Of a stretch of DNA of 64,000 nt, positions 42,707-52,664 are shown in pieces. The DNA is taken from positions 372,001 through 436,000 of the forward strand of contig NZ_VFOU01000001.1 in NCBI RefSeq assembly GCF_006716305.1. Reading direction: 5' to 3'. The DNA is from Enteractinococcus coprophilus (GTDB lineage Bacteria > Actinomycetota > Actinomycetes > Actinomycetales > Micrococcaceae). The position numbers and the translations under genes are program-made. Each line of letters opens with the position of its first letter. Position 1 is the first letter of the stretch. A model generated the notes under the pieces. It had not been told where the DNA came from, made no database searches, and saw only the letters and a program-made list of their open reading frames with translations.

Positions 42707-43316
42707 ACCACGAGAACTCCGCCGTATCACGGTATTTACGGGCTCGCGTCACGGCAACAGTGACGCCTATGTTCAAGCCGTTGAGGCCTTCGCCCACGCT
42801 CTGACCGACCACGGGTACGGGGCCGTCTTTGGTGGCGGCAATGTTGGGCTGATGGGTGTCCTGGCCGATACCGTGTTGGCCGCTGGTGGCGAGGTAACTG
42901 GCATCATGCCCGAAGCACTAACGACCGCAGAAATTCCCCACCCGAACCTGACGACGTTAGAGATCGTGCCCAATATGCACGTGCGTAAGGAACGCATGGC
43001 CGACCTAGGTGACGCGTTTGTTGCCCTACCGGGTGGGGCCGGTACCCTCGAGGAACTTTTTGAAGCCTGGACCTGGCAACAGTTAGGTATTCATGAAAAA
43101 CCGGTCGCCCTGCTGAACGTGGCAGGCTTCTGGGATCCGCTACTTGCCATGATCGATCATATGGCTGCTCAGGGTTTCATGCGCCGCGAATTTACTGAGG
43201 CGCTCATTGTGGAAACTGAACCAAAGGCACTGCTTGCTGCACTGTCAACATGGCAGCCTCCCAAGCATCCGTGGAAAGATCCCCCGACGAACCGCACTGA
43301 ACTGCACTCGGGATGA
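42699..43316 (+). CDS. LOG-family protein (cytokinin riboside 5'-monophosphate phosphoribohydrolase type)
   Basis: A 205-residue TIGR00730-type protein. The nucleotide-binding signatures are VFGGGNVGLMGVLADTVL and the catalytic PGGXGTXXE motif in ALPGGAGTLEELFEAWTW, with Arg in MHVRKERMAD. Members remove ribose phosphate from N6-substituted AMP or act on other nucleotides. The ATG follows GGAAG and lies inside the end of the SRPBCC gene. Confidence 0.9.
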   Translation: MSKPRELRRITVFTGSRHGNSDAYVQAVEAFAHALTDHGYGAVFGGGNVGLMGVLADTVLAAGGEVTGIMPEALTTAEIPHPNLTTLEIVPNMHVRKERMADLGDAFVALPGGAGTLEELFEAWTWQQLGIHEKPVALLNVAGFWDPLLAMIDHMAAQGFMRREFTEALIVETEPKALLAALSTWQPPKHPWKDPPTNRTELHSG

Positions 43317-43395
43317 CGCTGGGAATCTGAAGACAAAGAGGTGCATTCGCAGGACTAGCAACCGCTCACTTTTGTTCCTCACGAAAGGCCCCTTG

Positions 43396-45243
43396 ATGGA
43401 ACCCTGCACAACGTCATGGAACGACAGCCCTCCTGCGCAACTCGGTGGTAAAAAGTCTCGTCTCCTACGAACTATCGTGGCCTCCGGTGCAGCTGCACTC
43501 GGTTTGTTGTTCACTGGGCTCAGCCCTCCCGCACACGCCGACGTCACGACAAACATCGCTTCAGCTTGTGCTGGGTTAACCGAGTTCACATTTCCCGCCA
43601 CGACGATAGCCTCCGCCTCAACAGTGCCCAACGGCACCCTGTCACACCGTGGCAAGCCGATCGCACAACACTGCCTGGTCACCGGACGAATGAATGAACG
43701 CGTCAGCGCGGTTGATGGCGAAGAATATGCCATCAGTTTTGAGATGCGGCTTCCCACAGACTGGAGCGGGCAATACCTCTACCAGGGCAACGGAGGGCTC
43801 AATGGCTTCGTCACTACCGCATTAGGCACTGCAGGCGGCAGCGAAAGTGCCTTACAAATGGGCATGGCCGTCATCAGTTCTGACTCCGGACACACCTCCA
43901 GCCAAAATCCCACGTTTGGTCTTGATCCACAGGCACGCCTCGACTACGGCTACCAGGCAACCGGAACTCTGACGCCGATGGCCAAAGCACTCATCGACAC
44001 GGCGTACGGCTCCGAACCAGAATTCTCTTATATGGCTGGCAGCTCGAATGGCGGACGCCACACCATGGTCGCAGCATCGCGCTATGCCGATGACTACGAC
44101 GGTTTTTTAGCAGTCGCGCCGAGTTTCCATCGTCCACAAGCCGCCATCGCACAATTATGGGGTGCTCAACAATGGAATACAGTAACCACCAACAAGAATC
44201 TCGATTCGGCATTCACCAGTGAGGAACGCGTTCTGGTCGCCGAAGCGATCCTCGAGCAGTGTGATGCGCTCGACGGTCTCGCCGACGGAATGGTCTTTGC
44301 CAGTGCCAATTGCCAGGAAATGTTCAATGTTGCACACCATGTTCCCATGTGTGCATCTGATCGTGATGGCACGTGCCTGACGAGTGAACAACAACGCGTT
44401 ATCACCGACGTGTTCGATGGTGCAACGACAAGCGACGGCTCTGCAATCTATTCCTCGTTTCCTTACGATCCCGGTCTCGTGTCGGAGAGTTGGGCATCAT
44501 GGCAGTTCAAGGCACCTGTCACGCGAGATTCCGTTGTGCTCGGCTACATATATTCGTCCCCGCCCTACGCTCCTGCGATGAGCTCACTGGGGCAGTTTGT
44601 GCTGACTCTAGACATTGATGAAGCCAACGAATCTATCTATGCAACCTCTGAACGGTATGCTCAAAGCGCGGTGGGCTTTATGGTCCCACCGGATCTGACA
44701 TACCAGGACTTGAAGGCCAGCGGCGGCAAAATGATGGTGCTGCATGGAGCGTCTGACGGAGTCTTTTCCATGGAGGACACATCTTCTTGGTATCGCAATC
44801 TGCAGGCCGCTCATGGCGGGAATGCTGCGGACTTCGTTCGATACTATGAAATACCCGGCATGGCGCACACCCGTGGCGGACCAGCAACAGATCAACACGA
44901 CTCCTTAACTGCGCTGATCAATTGGGTGGAAAAGAACGAACAACCGGAGGCGCTGAATGCCTGGGTGAATCCAGCAAATAAGGCACTGCCAGCTGACTGG
45001 TCAACGAATCGCACTCGACCGCTGTGTGCCTACCCAGAAATCGCTTTCTACACCGCAGGTGACCCTGAACGTGCGGCAAGTTTCAAGTGTCGAGTTAGTG
45101 AAAGGTCGGAGATACTCAACGCGCGAGTAGCAGCGACCGACGGACAACCCGGCAGCGCAGCTCTTACCCTCACGATCCTGTTCCTAGTGATCCCTGGAAT
45201 TAGTACTGTGGCGTACATGTGGAAGCGTCGCAAGCATAGCTAG
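43396..45243 (+). CDS. secreted, membrane-anchored tannase/feruloyl-esterase family hydrolase
   Basis: A 615-residue esterase. A signal peptide (RLLRTIVASGAAALGLLF to AHA) is followed by the tannase fold with the nucleophile Ser in AGSSNGGRHTM, a later Asp in GASDGVFSMED and His in GMAHTRGGP. It would hydrolyse aromatic esters such as gallates or ferulates outside the cell. The C-terminus has a single hydrophobic helix (LTLTILFLVIPGISTVAYMW) and a basic KRRKHS stop-transfer, so the enzyme may remain anchored; this tail resembles a sortase anchor but lacks a clear LPXTG. The ATG at 43396 follows GAAAGG. Confidence 0.85.
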   Translation: MEPCTTSWNDSPPAQLGGKKSRLLRTIVASGAAALGLLFTGLSPPAHADVTTNIASACAGLTEFTFPATTIASASTVPNGTLSHRGKPIAQHCLVTGRMNERVSAVDGEEYAISFEMRLPTDWSGQYLYQGNGGLNGFVTTALGTAGGSESALQMGMAVISSDSGHTSSQNPTFGLDPQARLDYGYQATGTLTPMAKALIDTAYGSEPEFSYMAGSSNGGRHTMVAASRYADDYDGFLAVAPSFHRPQAAIAQLWGAQQWNTVTTNKNLDSAFTSEERVLVAEAILEQCDALDGLADGMVFASANCQEMFNVAHHVPMCASDRDGTCLTSEQQRVITDVFDGATTSDGSAIYSSFPYDPGLVSESWASWQFKAPVTRDSVVLGYIYSSPPYAPAMSSLGQFVLTLDIDEANESIYATSERYAQSAVGFMVPPDLTYQDLKASGGKMMVLHGASDGVFSMEDTSSWYRNLQAAHGGNAADFVRYYEIPGMAHTRGGPATDQHDSLTALINWVEKNEQPEALNAWVNPANKALPADWSTNRTRPLCAYPEIAFYTAGDPERAASFKCRVSERSEILNARVAATDGQPGSAALTLTILFLVIPGISTVAYMWKRRKHS

Positions 45244-45366
45244 ACCAGGAAATCTGTCGCGACGGACCCTCAACAAAGCAGCGGCTTTTAGCTGCGATCT
45301 TGATATCGCCTTGTGCCCTCGTCCCAGAAGTAGATCGATATTCCTCAGGTATGGATACCAGAGACG

Positions 45367-45375
45367 GTTATCCAC
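45367..45375 (+). promoter_or_regulatory. perfect DnaA box upstream of the second HNH gene
   Basis: TTATCCACA matches the DnaA consensus exactly, 51 nt upstream of the DUF222 gene ATG and in the same orientation. A single box does not make an origin. A near-match lies at the same side of the other DUF222 gene. Confidence 0.4.
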
Positions 45376-45426
45376 ATTTCTTAGGTCGCATGCCACTGGA
45401 GTGCAGATCAGTGGTGGAGTCTCGGT

Positions 45427-47085
45427 ATGACTCAACATCTAGGTACCGAGACCAACCCTGCAGGTCTCATCAGCCAAGCCCTAAAGCTACTGGCCGAAGC
45501 GCTCGCGCGCTATCGCGAACCGGATGCCTATGCCAAGCTTGCGCGTTTTACCGTGGAACAGGCGTCAATTGATTGGGGAACCGTTTGGGGTGCTGGGTCT
45601 TCACCGCCTCAAGGGACAGCGCGCCCACCAGATATGCCCTTCCCGGTGCTGATCCGAAACATCGAACAACTGTCACGTACGGTTGCAGCGATACAGACCA
45701 TCATGGCGGGGTTCGCCTCAAATGCGTACTATTCGGACATTGAACGCGTCGAGATTTTCGGCATGCCCGCAGGAAAACCCGCGTTTCGCAACATCGCAGA
45801 GTATTTGCGCGACACTTTGCATATCCCGCTGCGGCAAGCCAAGGCTCGCGTGAAGTTAGCCGCAGAACTTGCGCCGGCACCCAGCTTTGACGGCGGACAC
45901 GTTCCGCAGTCTCGCTACCCTGAAGTGGCACAGCGATTTTTCGAGGCGGTCATTGATTCCTCTGCTGCCGAGATCGTGGTGGATACGGTCAATCAGGTGC
46001 AGCGCGAAGCGGTCCAGGCCAAAGCACTTACACCAGAGGTTCAGGACCGTTTGGACTCCGGCCAACAGCATCTCACTGCACTGGCTGCTCAATTAGATCC
46101 GGATGGGCTACGCCAAGTGGCCAAGCGATGGTCTCAGCACACCACGTATTGGTTTAACCAAGATGGCGTCCTCAATGACGAGGTCTTGGACCGTAAAAGA
46201 GGCGCCTTTTATCGCGGTCACGTCCGAGGCCTGCACAACTGGGTCTTGCGCGTGGATGATCTCTTCCATGAGCGTCTCCGGGTCCTCGCGTCGGTGGTGA
46301 ATAATCCCAATACCAATTTTGACCCCCTCAAGACCCTGCTCGAAAAACTCTTCGGCACCTCACTACCCAACTTCACGACCCCGGTCATTCGGAAAAAACT
46401 TGACGACGCTACCGGACAGCAACCCCTGTTTAGTGAAGACGAGGTCGGAAATCCGGTGACCGCTGCGGACGAACGCACACGCGAGCAAAAGCTGCTTGAT
46501 GGTATCACCGCAGTCATCGACACCGGTATGTCCTTGGCATCCACGACCTTCCCCGTCGTGGGTGGTAAGCCGCCGCAACTGAGCGTCATCATGGATTATC
46601 AGACGCTCTATGACCAACTCACCCACGACTGTCCTGCGACTGGACCGTCACGGCCAAACGCCACGACGTTCATTTCACAGGCGCTCTTCACAGGGCCTAT
46701 TTCACCATCATCAATAAGACCGTTGTCCTGCGAGGCAGAATTGATCCCAGCGGTCCTTGGCTCAAACGGAGCGTTGCTTGACCTAGGACGCACCGCACGG
46801 TTGTTCAGTACAGATCAACGACGAGCGCTCATTGCTCGAGATCGCGGGTGCTCGGCACCGAACTGTAAAATCCCGGCACCCTGGTGCGATGCCCACCATG
46901 TAGAAGCCTGGCATACCGGCGGAACAACATCGATCGGTAACGCCGTGCTCTTGTGTTCGCACCATCACCACGCGGTACACGCCGGGATGTGGTCTATCAG
47001 TATGCAAGACGGTATCGCCTGGTTCATTCCCGCTGAATACCTCGATCCGGACCGTCGGCCACGACGTAACCGCTTTTGGCGGTGA
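45427..47085 (+). CDS. second DUF222 / 13E12-repeat HNH endonuclease
   Basis: A 552-residue relative of the protein encoded at 7602-8924. A longer DUF222 region (about 1-460) carries an extra low-similarity segment; the C-terminal HNH domain has CSAPNCKIPAPWCDAHHVEAW, SIGNAVLLCSHHHHAVH with zinc Cys pairs and catalytic His. The two copies differ strongly in sequence, so they are old paralogues, not a recent duplication. No ribosome-binding site is obvious at the ATG. Its role (DNA repair, homing or defence) is unknown. Confidence 0.88.
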   Translation: MTQHLGTETNPAGLISQALKLLAEALARYREPDAYAKLARFTVEQASIDWGTVWGAGSSPPQGTARPPDMPFPVLIRNIEQLSRTVAAIQTIMAGFASNAYYSDIERVEIFGMPAGKPAFRNIAEYLRDTLHIPLRQAKARVKLAAELAPAPSFDGGHVPQSRYPEVAQRFFEAVIDSSAAEIVVDTVNQVQREAVQAKALTPEVQDRLDSGQQHLTALAAQLDPDGLRQVAKRWSQHTTYWFNQDGVLNDEVLDRKRGAFYRGHVRGLHNWVLRVDDLFHERLRVLASVVNNPNTNFDPLKTLLEKLFGTSLPNFTTPVIRKKLDDATGQQPLFSEDEVGNPVTAADERTREQKLLDGITAVIDTGMSLASTTFPVVGGKPPQLSVIMDYQTLYDQLTHDCPATGPSRPNATTFISQALFTGPISPSSIRPLSCEAELIPAVLGSNGALLDLGRTARLFSTDQRRALIARDRGCSAPNCKIPAPWCDAHHVEAWHTGGTTSIGNAVLLCSHHHHAVHAGMWSISMQDGIAWFIPAEYLDPDRRPRRNRFWR

Positions 47086-47167
47086 CGTGGGGCGAATCAC
47101 CACGTATTCGCTATGCTTGAGGTCACCAGGTTACCGAAGTGATGAGCTGAAGAAAGGATCCGCAGCC

Positions 47168-47587
47168 ATGGCAAGAAAACCCTTCAACATGCCACCGAAA
47201 GCTTTCGGGCCTGCAGAAGCTGATCCGAATGTTGCTGTCCATGTGTTTCACGCATCAGACGCCCCGGAACCTCGAACGGGGACACCACCCGCCATCACTC
47301 GGAAACTCGAAGGTGACGGTGCGAACCTTATTTTCTTGACCTTCACCCCGGGCCAGGTACTCCGCGCCCACACCACAGCCCACCCTATTACGCTGCAAAC
47401 CCTGCAAGGCACCTTGAAAGTCGTCACCGATGACGGCGAGGTTGATTTGCTGCCAGGAAGCGTAATGCATCTGCACGCGATGGTCGTCCACGAAGTCTCC
47501 GCTCCGGAAAATGCTGAGAAACGCAACGTGTTGTTACTGACCATGCTCACCGGCGAACAACATTCAACAGACCCCGAAGCATCCTAG
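47168..47587 (+). CDS. cupin-domain protein upstream of the ureohydrolase
   Basis: A 139-residue single cupin. The barrel motifs are [28 protein letters not shown] (metal-ligand His in motif 1) and [20 protein letters not shown] (HLHAMVVH, His ligands of motif 2). The ATG has AAAGGATCC upstream. It is 28 nt before the ureohydrolase gene and probably in the same operon; a regulatory or small-metabolite-binding role is likely but unproven. Confidence 0.75.
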   Translation: MARKPFNMPPKAFGPAEADPNVAVHVFHASDAPEPRTGTPPAITRKLEGDGANLIFLTFTPGQVLRAHTTAHPITLQTLQGTLKVVTDDGEVDLLPGSVMHLHAMVVHEVSAPENAEKRNVLLLTMLTGEQHSTDPEAS

Positions 47588-47615
47588 AGCGACACCATCT
47601 GAACAGGCGGACGGC

Positions 47616-48605
47616 ATGCGTGAGATCCCGAGAATCATCGACAACGGCAACATCGGACCCGTCAATTCCACACTGATCCCGCGCTACAGCGGCGAATCGA
47701 CCTTCGCACTGTTACCGCGCCTACGAGATCTAGAAGCTGCAGGACGCAGCGCAGATATTAAAATCATTGGCGCCCCATTTGATACCGGGGTTTCATACCG
47801 TCCCGGTGCACGCTTTGGCCCCACCCACGTTCGTCAGGCCTCCCGGCTGCTGCGACCCTATAATCCGGCCACGGGCACATCACCATTTGCCCAAGTACAG
47901 GTCTCCGACGCCGGCGATATGGCGTTGAACCCGTTCAATATCGAAGAAGCTATCACCGCGGTAGAACACGACGCGCTGGAACTCACCGCGGACGGCGCTT
48001 CACTGCTAACCATCGGCGGTGACCACACCATCGCACTGCCCTTATTGCGTGCGGCATCGCAATGCGCAGGACAACCCGTTGCCCTGTTGCACTTTGATGC
48101 GCATCTGGACACGTGGGATACCTATTTTGGGGCTGACTACACCCACGGCACACCGTTTCGACGAGCTGCTGAAGAAGGGCTACTCGATACTTCAGCACTG
48201 TGCCACGTCGGCACTCGTGGACCGCTCTACAGCAAGAAAGATTTAGACGACGACGCCCGCTTTGGCTTCGGCATCATCACCAGCGCTGATCTTTACTACA
48301 AGGGCGTTGAAACGGTAGTGACTATGCTGCGCGAACGTATCGGAAACAAACCGGTCTATATCTCGCTCGACATCGATGTGCTCGATCCCGCCCACGCACC
48401 AGGCACCGCAACACCCGAAGCCGGTGGGCTCACGAGTCGCGAACTATTAGAACTGCTGCGCGGCCTCCGAGGGCTGAACATCATCGGTGCCGATGTCGTC
48501 GAAGTGTCACCCAGCTATGATCACGCTGAACTCACCGGGATCGCGGCCGCTCATGCGTGCTATGACCTGCTGTCGTTGATGGCTGACCTCCGTGCTGCCG
48601 AGTAA
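47616..48605 (+). CDS. agmatinase-family ureohydrolase (agmatinase or guanidinobutyrase)
   Basis: A 329-residue manganese ureohydrolase. The metal motifs are complete: [26 protein letters not shown] and [15 protein letters not shown]. The substrate loop [20 protein letters not shown] is typical of agmatinase/guanidinobutyrase. The following gene is a ThDP enzyme of AruI-like size, so the pair may hydrolyse 4-guanidinobutyrate in the arginine transaminase route, or agmatine to putrescine, which would feed the putrescine oxidase operon at 57233. Sequence alone does not tell the two apart. Confidence 0.88.
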   Translation: MREIPRIIDNGNIGPVNSTLIPRYSGESTFALLPRLRDLEAAGRSADIKIIGAPFDTGVSYRPGARFGPTHVRQASRLLRPYNPATGTSPFAQVQVSDAGDMALNPFNIEEAITAVEHDALELTADGASLLTIGGDHTIALPLLRAASQCAGQPVALLHFDAHLDTWDTYFGADYTHGTPFRRAAEEGLLDTSALCHVGTRGPLYSKKDLDDDARFGFGIITSADLYYKGVETVVTMLRERIGNKPVYISLDIDVLDPAHAPGTATPEAGGLTSRELLELLRGLRGLNIIGADVVEVSPSYDHAELTGIAAAHACYDLLSLMADLRAAE

Positions 48606-48632
48606 ACGATGGCCAACGCACAGGAGATAGAC

Positions 48633-50288
48633 ATGCCAACCGGTGGGGACCTGGTCATTGAAACACTATCCGTGCTCGGAGCGACCACCGTTTTTGGTAT
48701 CCCCGGCCAACATGTCCTGGGACTCTTCGACGCCCTGGGTCGCAGCCCGTTGCGGCTCGTCTCATCGCGGGTCGAAAATAACGCTGCTTTTGCAGCTGAT
48801 GGTTTCGCTCGTGTGACAGATCAGCCCGGGGTGCTGATCGTCTCGACCGGGCCCGGAGCACTAACCGCGTTAGCAGGTCTCCAAGAAGCCTACGCCAGCA
48901 GTATCCCGATGATTGTGATCGCCTCACAAATACCGGAAGCAGGTCTGGGTGGGCGCCGCAAAGGTATGCTGCACGAGCTCGATGACCAAAAAGCTGCTGC
49001 GCGCAACGTGACGAAAACACAACACACGATCCATCATGTCTCATCGATTCCAGCGGTCTTGGAAGACGCTTGGCGGACGGCGCTGACTGCTCCCCAAGGG
49101 CCGGTGTGGGTCGAGATTCCCCAAGATGTACTGCTCGCCCCCGCTCCCGTACCGTCGCCCGGCGAACTGAACGTCACGATTCCTCAGCTCACACCGCATT
49201 CCAGCAGTGTGGCTCGTGCCGCTGAGATCCTCCACGCAGCACGACGTCCTGCCATCGTGGCCGGTGGCGGTGTGCGCCGCTCCGGTGTCGCAGCCCAACA
49301 AGCACTGTCCAGGCTTGCTCAACTACTCGACGCGCCGACCGCGTGTACTCCGGGCGGTAATAGCGCGTTTCCCGACGATCATCCCCTATCACTCGGTGGG
49401 TGGGTTGAAGACCGCTACCTGACCGAAGTACTGGAGGACGCCGATGTCTTGCTGGCGGTGGGCACTTCGTTAGGAGAAGTCAGCTCGAACTACTACACGA
49501 TGCAACCGCGCGGCCAGCTCATCCACATCGACGCGGAACCACGCGTGTTGGAATCAAATTATCCTGGCCTCGGCATCAGAGCCGATGCCGGACTGGCACT
49601 CGAAGCGATCCTGGCAGCCCTAGAGCGCAGCCCAAAGCCCACCGAAAGTACCTGGCATGGGGTGACCTCCGCCGACTTGGTGCACAACGTGCGCCGGCAG
49701 ATCGCAGATCGTCTTGGCCAACAAGACCTCGAGCATGAACAGTCCATCATGCGATCCATCCGCAACGCGCTGCCCGATAAGGCGCACACGTTCTGGGACA
49801 TGACCATTGCAGGCTATTGGGCCTGGAACACCTGGGATGCCAAGCAGGGAGCATTTCATTCTGCACAGGGCGCCGGAGGTATCGGCTACGCATTCCCCGC
49901 AGCGCTAGGTGGTGCGGTTGGTTTAGAACAACGCGTGCTGGCCGTTTCCGGCGATGGTTCGGCGATGTATTCGATTGCCGAACTTGCCACCGCCCGCCAG
50001 CACGATCTCGCCGTGACGTGGTTGATCATTGATGACGGCGGCTACGGGATCCTGCGAGAATACATGCAAGTTGCCTTCGGAGCCACCGTCGGCACCGAGC
50101 TGACGCGTCCGGATTTTGTTGCATTGGTCCAATCATTCGGCATCCCAGCCACGTTGGCTGCGCCCGACTCACTGGCGGATGATCTGCAGGCAGCATGGCT
50201 GGCCACCGGTCCCAATGTGCTGGTGCTGCAAACCACGCTGAAAATGTGGCAGCCCACGCATCAGATCAGCGCTCCTCCTGAGCAATGA
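48633..50288 (+). CDS. thiamine-diphosphate-dependent decarboxylase-type enzyme (AruI-like candidate)
   Basis: A 551-residue three-domain ThDP enzyme. The catalytic Glu is in SRVENNAAFAADGFAR, the middle domain has PAIVAGGGVRRSG, and the cofactor motif is AVSGDGSAMYSIAEL to LIIDDGGYG. Acetolactate-synthase-like fold, but the context points elsewhere: it follows a ureohydrolase with 4 nt spacing. 2-Ketoarginine decarboxylase (AruI) is of this size and fold, making 4-guanidinobutyraldehyde. The start was set at MPTGGDL, with AGGAG 6 nt upstream; an ATG 8 codons earlier is also open. Confidence 0.72.
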   Translation: MPTGGDLVIETLSVLGATTVFGIPGQHVLGLFDALGRSPLRLVSSRVENNAAFAADGFARVTDQPGVLIVSTGPGALTALAGLQEAYASSIPMIVIASQIPEAGLGGRRKGMLHELDDQKAAARNVTKTQHTIHHVSSIPAVLEDAWRTALTAPQGPVWVEIPQDVLLAPAPVPSPGELNVTIPQLTPHSSSVARAAEILHAARRPAIVAGGGVRRSGVAAQQALSRLAQLLDAPTACTPGGNSAFPDDHPLSLGGWVEDRYLTEVLEDADVLLAVGTSLGEVSSNYYTMQPRGQLIHIDAEPRVLESNYPGLGIRADAGLALEAILAALERSPKPTESTWHGVTSADLVHNVRRQIADRLGQQDLEHEQSIMRSIRNALPDKAHTFWDMTIAGYWAWNTWDAKQGAFHSAQGAGGIGYAFPAALGGAVGLEQRVLAVSGDGSAMYSIAELATARQHDLAVTWLIIDDGGYGILREYMQVAFGATVGTELTRPDFVALVQSFGIPATLAAPDSLADDLQAAWLATGPNVLVLQTTLKMWQPTHQISAPPEQ

Positions 50289-50317
50289 ACCCGATGGCCA
50301 TGGCATATGACGAGCGG

Positions 50318-51961
50318 TTAGCGTTTGATCGTCAACTCGATGATTTCCAGAATGTAGGGTGCGACGATATTGCGTGAAATGCGCAGATCCACCACCAGCG
50401 TGCCGCGTGCGCCATCGTCCACCCAGGTTTGGACTTGGTCTAGCTCATCCAGAGTGTTCACCACGACTCCCTGAGCTCCGAAACCCTTGGCGACCGTGGC
50501 AAAATCGAGCTGTTCAATCTCCATGATCTGCTCATCGAGACCTTGGGAGCCGTACTGGTGGATTTCCGCGCCGTAGCAAGCGTCATTAAAAACCAGCACG
50601 ACGGCGCTCTTGGCGGTCTGCACTAGCGCGTGGAGATCGGGCAGGCCCATGGCACCACCGCCATCGCCGGTTGCAACGATGGTTGTGGCATCAGGGCGTG
50701 CCCGGGCTGCACCGGGCGCCGAAGGCAAACCTAAGCCGATGGATTGATATTGGGTGCCGACCATGATGAGGCTATCGGGCGCTGGCAGATCGAAGTAGTA
50801 GCTGGACCAACCAATGAAGTGTCCACCGTCGGAAACGACCTGCCGGTTTACCGGCAGGATCTCATTGAGACGGTGCATTGCGCTGCGGGGATCTAACAGT
50901 CCGTCCTCTGCCTGGCCGGTGCCGGTATCGCGGGTAAAATTCAACGTTGAATCTCGAGCATGTTCAGCTTCGCCTGCCCAAGGCGTGGCCGGTGGCGCGT
51001 GAGTTTCGAGTCGTGACAAGAGCGCTTCGAGGGTGGGTTTAGCGTCGCCGCGCAAGAAGACATTCACGCGGTCGTTGGTTTTATCCTGTGCCAGGTCGAT
51101 CTGGATTAGCTGTGCGTCAGGGTTGAATTGGGTGTTGAATGCCGTGGTGAACTGGTTGAGTCCGGCACCCGCGACCAGTACGACGTCGGCGGTACGGATC
51201 AGATCTGAGGACGCTTCAGAAGCAAAGCCACCGCACACGCCGAGATCGTAGCGTCGGCCCGCAAATGTTCCGCGTGCTGGTGCTGAGGAGGCGGTCAGCC
51301 CGCCGAGTCGATCGGCCAGTTCGCCCAGGAGACCTGCGGCTTCACGAGCTCCGCGACCTGCAATGATGAGCGGGCGTCTGGCCCCGACCAGCAGCGGGAC
51401 GACGTCATCCAACACGCGGCCAGGAACTTCTGGCGCAGCAGGGACTGCAGCTGCGACGACGTTCGGCTCAGGCTCGGCTTGCGCAGCGCCGATGTCATGT
51501 GGGATACACAGCACGACCGGCACACGCTGGGCAAGAGCCATGTCAAAAGCGTCTGTTGTCGCCTGGGCTGGATTCGACGTCATGACAGTGATGGTTGGTG
51601 CACCAACGCTGGTGGCGATGGCCACCTGGTCAACGTCCCAGGGTCGCGGGCCGGTAGTTGGTTGGCCACCGACAACGAAGACCATCGGGGTGCGCGATTG
51701 CACGGCCTCGGCCAGCGGGGTGATGGCATTGGTGTAACCGGGGCCGAAGGTCGTCGTCGCCACCGCGATTTTACGACTGACCCGGTAGTAGGCGTCTGCC
51801 GAGGCGACGGTGCCGGCTTCGTGGCGTAGCCCCGTCATACGAACCTTGCCATCGCGAGCCAGAGCATCAGTGAAATAGGCGTTGCCGTTACCCATCAGAG
51901 CGAAAATTTCGCTGGTATGCTCGGCGACAATGCGAGCTACAACTTCAGAAACGGTAGTCAC
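50318..51961 (-). CDS. second thiamine-diphosphate-dependent enzyme
   Basis: A 547-residue ThDP enzyme, convergent with the previous one and clearly distinct in sequence. The Glu is in GLRHEAGTVASADAYYR, the middle domain has RPLIIAGRGAREAAGLL, and the cofactor motif reads VATGDGGGAMGLPDLHALV to VFNDACYG. The GTG start follows AAGGAATC. The reaction is unknown; acetolactate-synthase-like or 2-oxoacid decarboxylase activity is possible. Regulated perhaps by the Lrp protein that precedes it on the same strand. Confidence 0.7.
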   Translation of the reverse strand: MTTVSEVVARIVAEHTSEIFALMGNGNAYFTDALARDGKVRMTGLRHEAGTVASADAYYRVSRKIAVATTTFGPGYTNAITPLAEAVQSRTPMVFVVGGQPTTGPRPWDVDQVAIATSVGAPTITVMTSNPAQATTDAFDMALAQRVPVVLCIPHDIGAAQAEPEPNVVAAAVPAAPEVPGRVLDDVVPLLVGARRPLIIAGRGAREAAGLLGELADRLGGLTASSAPARGTFAGRRYDLGVCGGFASEASSDLIRTADVVLVAGAGLNQFTTAFNTQFNPDAQLIQIDLAQDKTNDRVNVFLRGDAKPTLEALLSRLETHAPPATPWAGEAEHARDSTLNFTRDTGTGQAEDGLLDPRSAMHRLNEILPVNRQVVSDGGHFIGWSSYYFDLPAPDSLIMVGTQYQSIGLGLPSAPGAARARPDATTIVATGDGGGAMGLPDLHALVQTAKSAVVLVFNDACYGAEIHQYGSQGLDEQIMEIEQLDFATVAKGFGAQGVVVNTLDELDQVQTWVDDGARGTLVVDLRISRNIVAPYILEIIELTIKR

Positions 51962-52016
51962 GGTAAAGATTCCTTGGTGAGCTGACTGATGGTGCATTGA
52001 GAACAAGACTACCGAG

Positions 52017-52508
52017 CTAGTGCAGTGCGCTGCGCGACACCAGATCGTCAAAGATCATAAATGTTTGAGTATCGACCACGCCCGCCAGCGGCTGGATTTC
52101 GTCAAAGACCACTCGGCGCAGGTCTGCGGCATCTTTCGCCCGAACCAACAGGATCACATCCATCGGCCCGCCGGTCAGGGCGACGTGCCAGATTTCTGGG
52201 ATGTCGAGTAGTTGTTGGCGCAGGGCACGCCAGTTATGTTGACGAAGCTTCAGAATAACGTGCGCTGAGGCTCCAAACCCCATTTTTAGGGGATCAACTT
52301 TCACCGTAAAACCGGTGATCACTCCGGTGTTCTGTAAATGCTGGAGCCTTGCGTGGCAGTGTGCGCGCGAAATGTGCGCTTTCTCGGCCAGTGCGGTCAT
52401 CGATATCCGGCCGTCCTGGGCCAGGATCGAAATGATATTTCGGTCGGTCGAATCCAAGGCAGGAGCCTGCACAGACCACTCTTCCGGCGTCGTCACGGCC
52501 ATCACCAT
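52017..52508 (-). CDS. Lrp/AsnC-family transcriptional regulator
   Basis: A 163-residue regulator. An N-terminal HTH (LDSTDRNIISILAQDGRISMTALAEKAHISRAHCHARL) is followed by an AsnC ligand-binding domain (VKVDPLKMGFGASAHVILKL, GGPMDVILLVRAKDAADLRRVVF). It is divergent from the branched-chain 2-oxoacid dehydrogenase operon, the usual place of BkdR-type activators, and upstream of the ThDP gene. The start is uncertain: two ATGs two codons apart (52508, 52502), none with a clear ribosome-binding site. Confidence 0.85.
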   Translation of the reverse strand: MVMAVTTPEEWSVQAPALDSTDRNIISILAQDGRISMTALAEKAHISRAHCHARLQHLQNTGVITGFTVKVDPLKMGFGASAHVILKLRQHNWRALRQQLLDIPEIWHVALTGGPMDVILLVRAKDAADLRRVVFDEIQPLAGVVDTQTFMIFDDLVSRSALH

Positions 52509-52664
52509 TTCGCTATTGAAATTCAAACTTTTCGGACAATGTGTATACCAGTGTAGAGGTATTAGTGATATCTGTCGCTGATTCTCGAAGTACGGTCCAC
52601 TGTTCGATTCCTCCGGTCATACTGGAGGCATTGTTACTATGCTCACACGAGAGGACCGTCAGCT

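Noticed and set aside
45367-45375. Chromosomal origin or plasmid origin at the DnaA box
   Set aside because: Only one box, no AT-rich unwinding element and no dnaA/dnaN or rep genes nearby.
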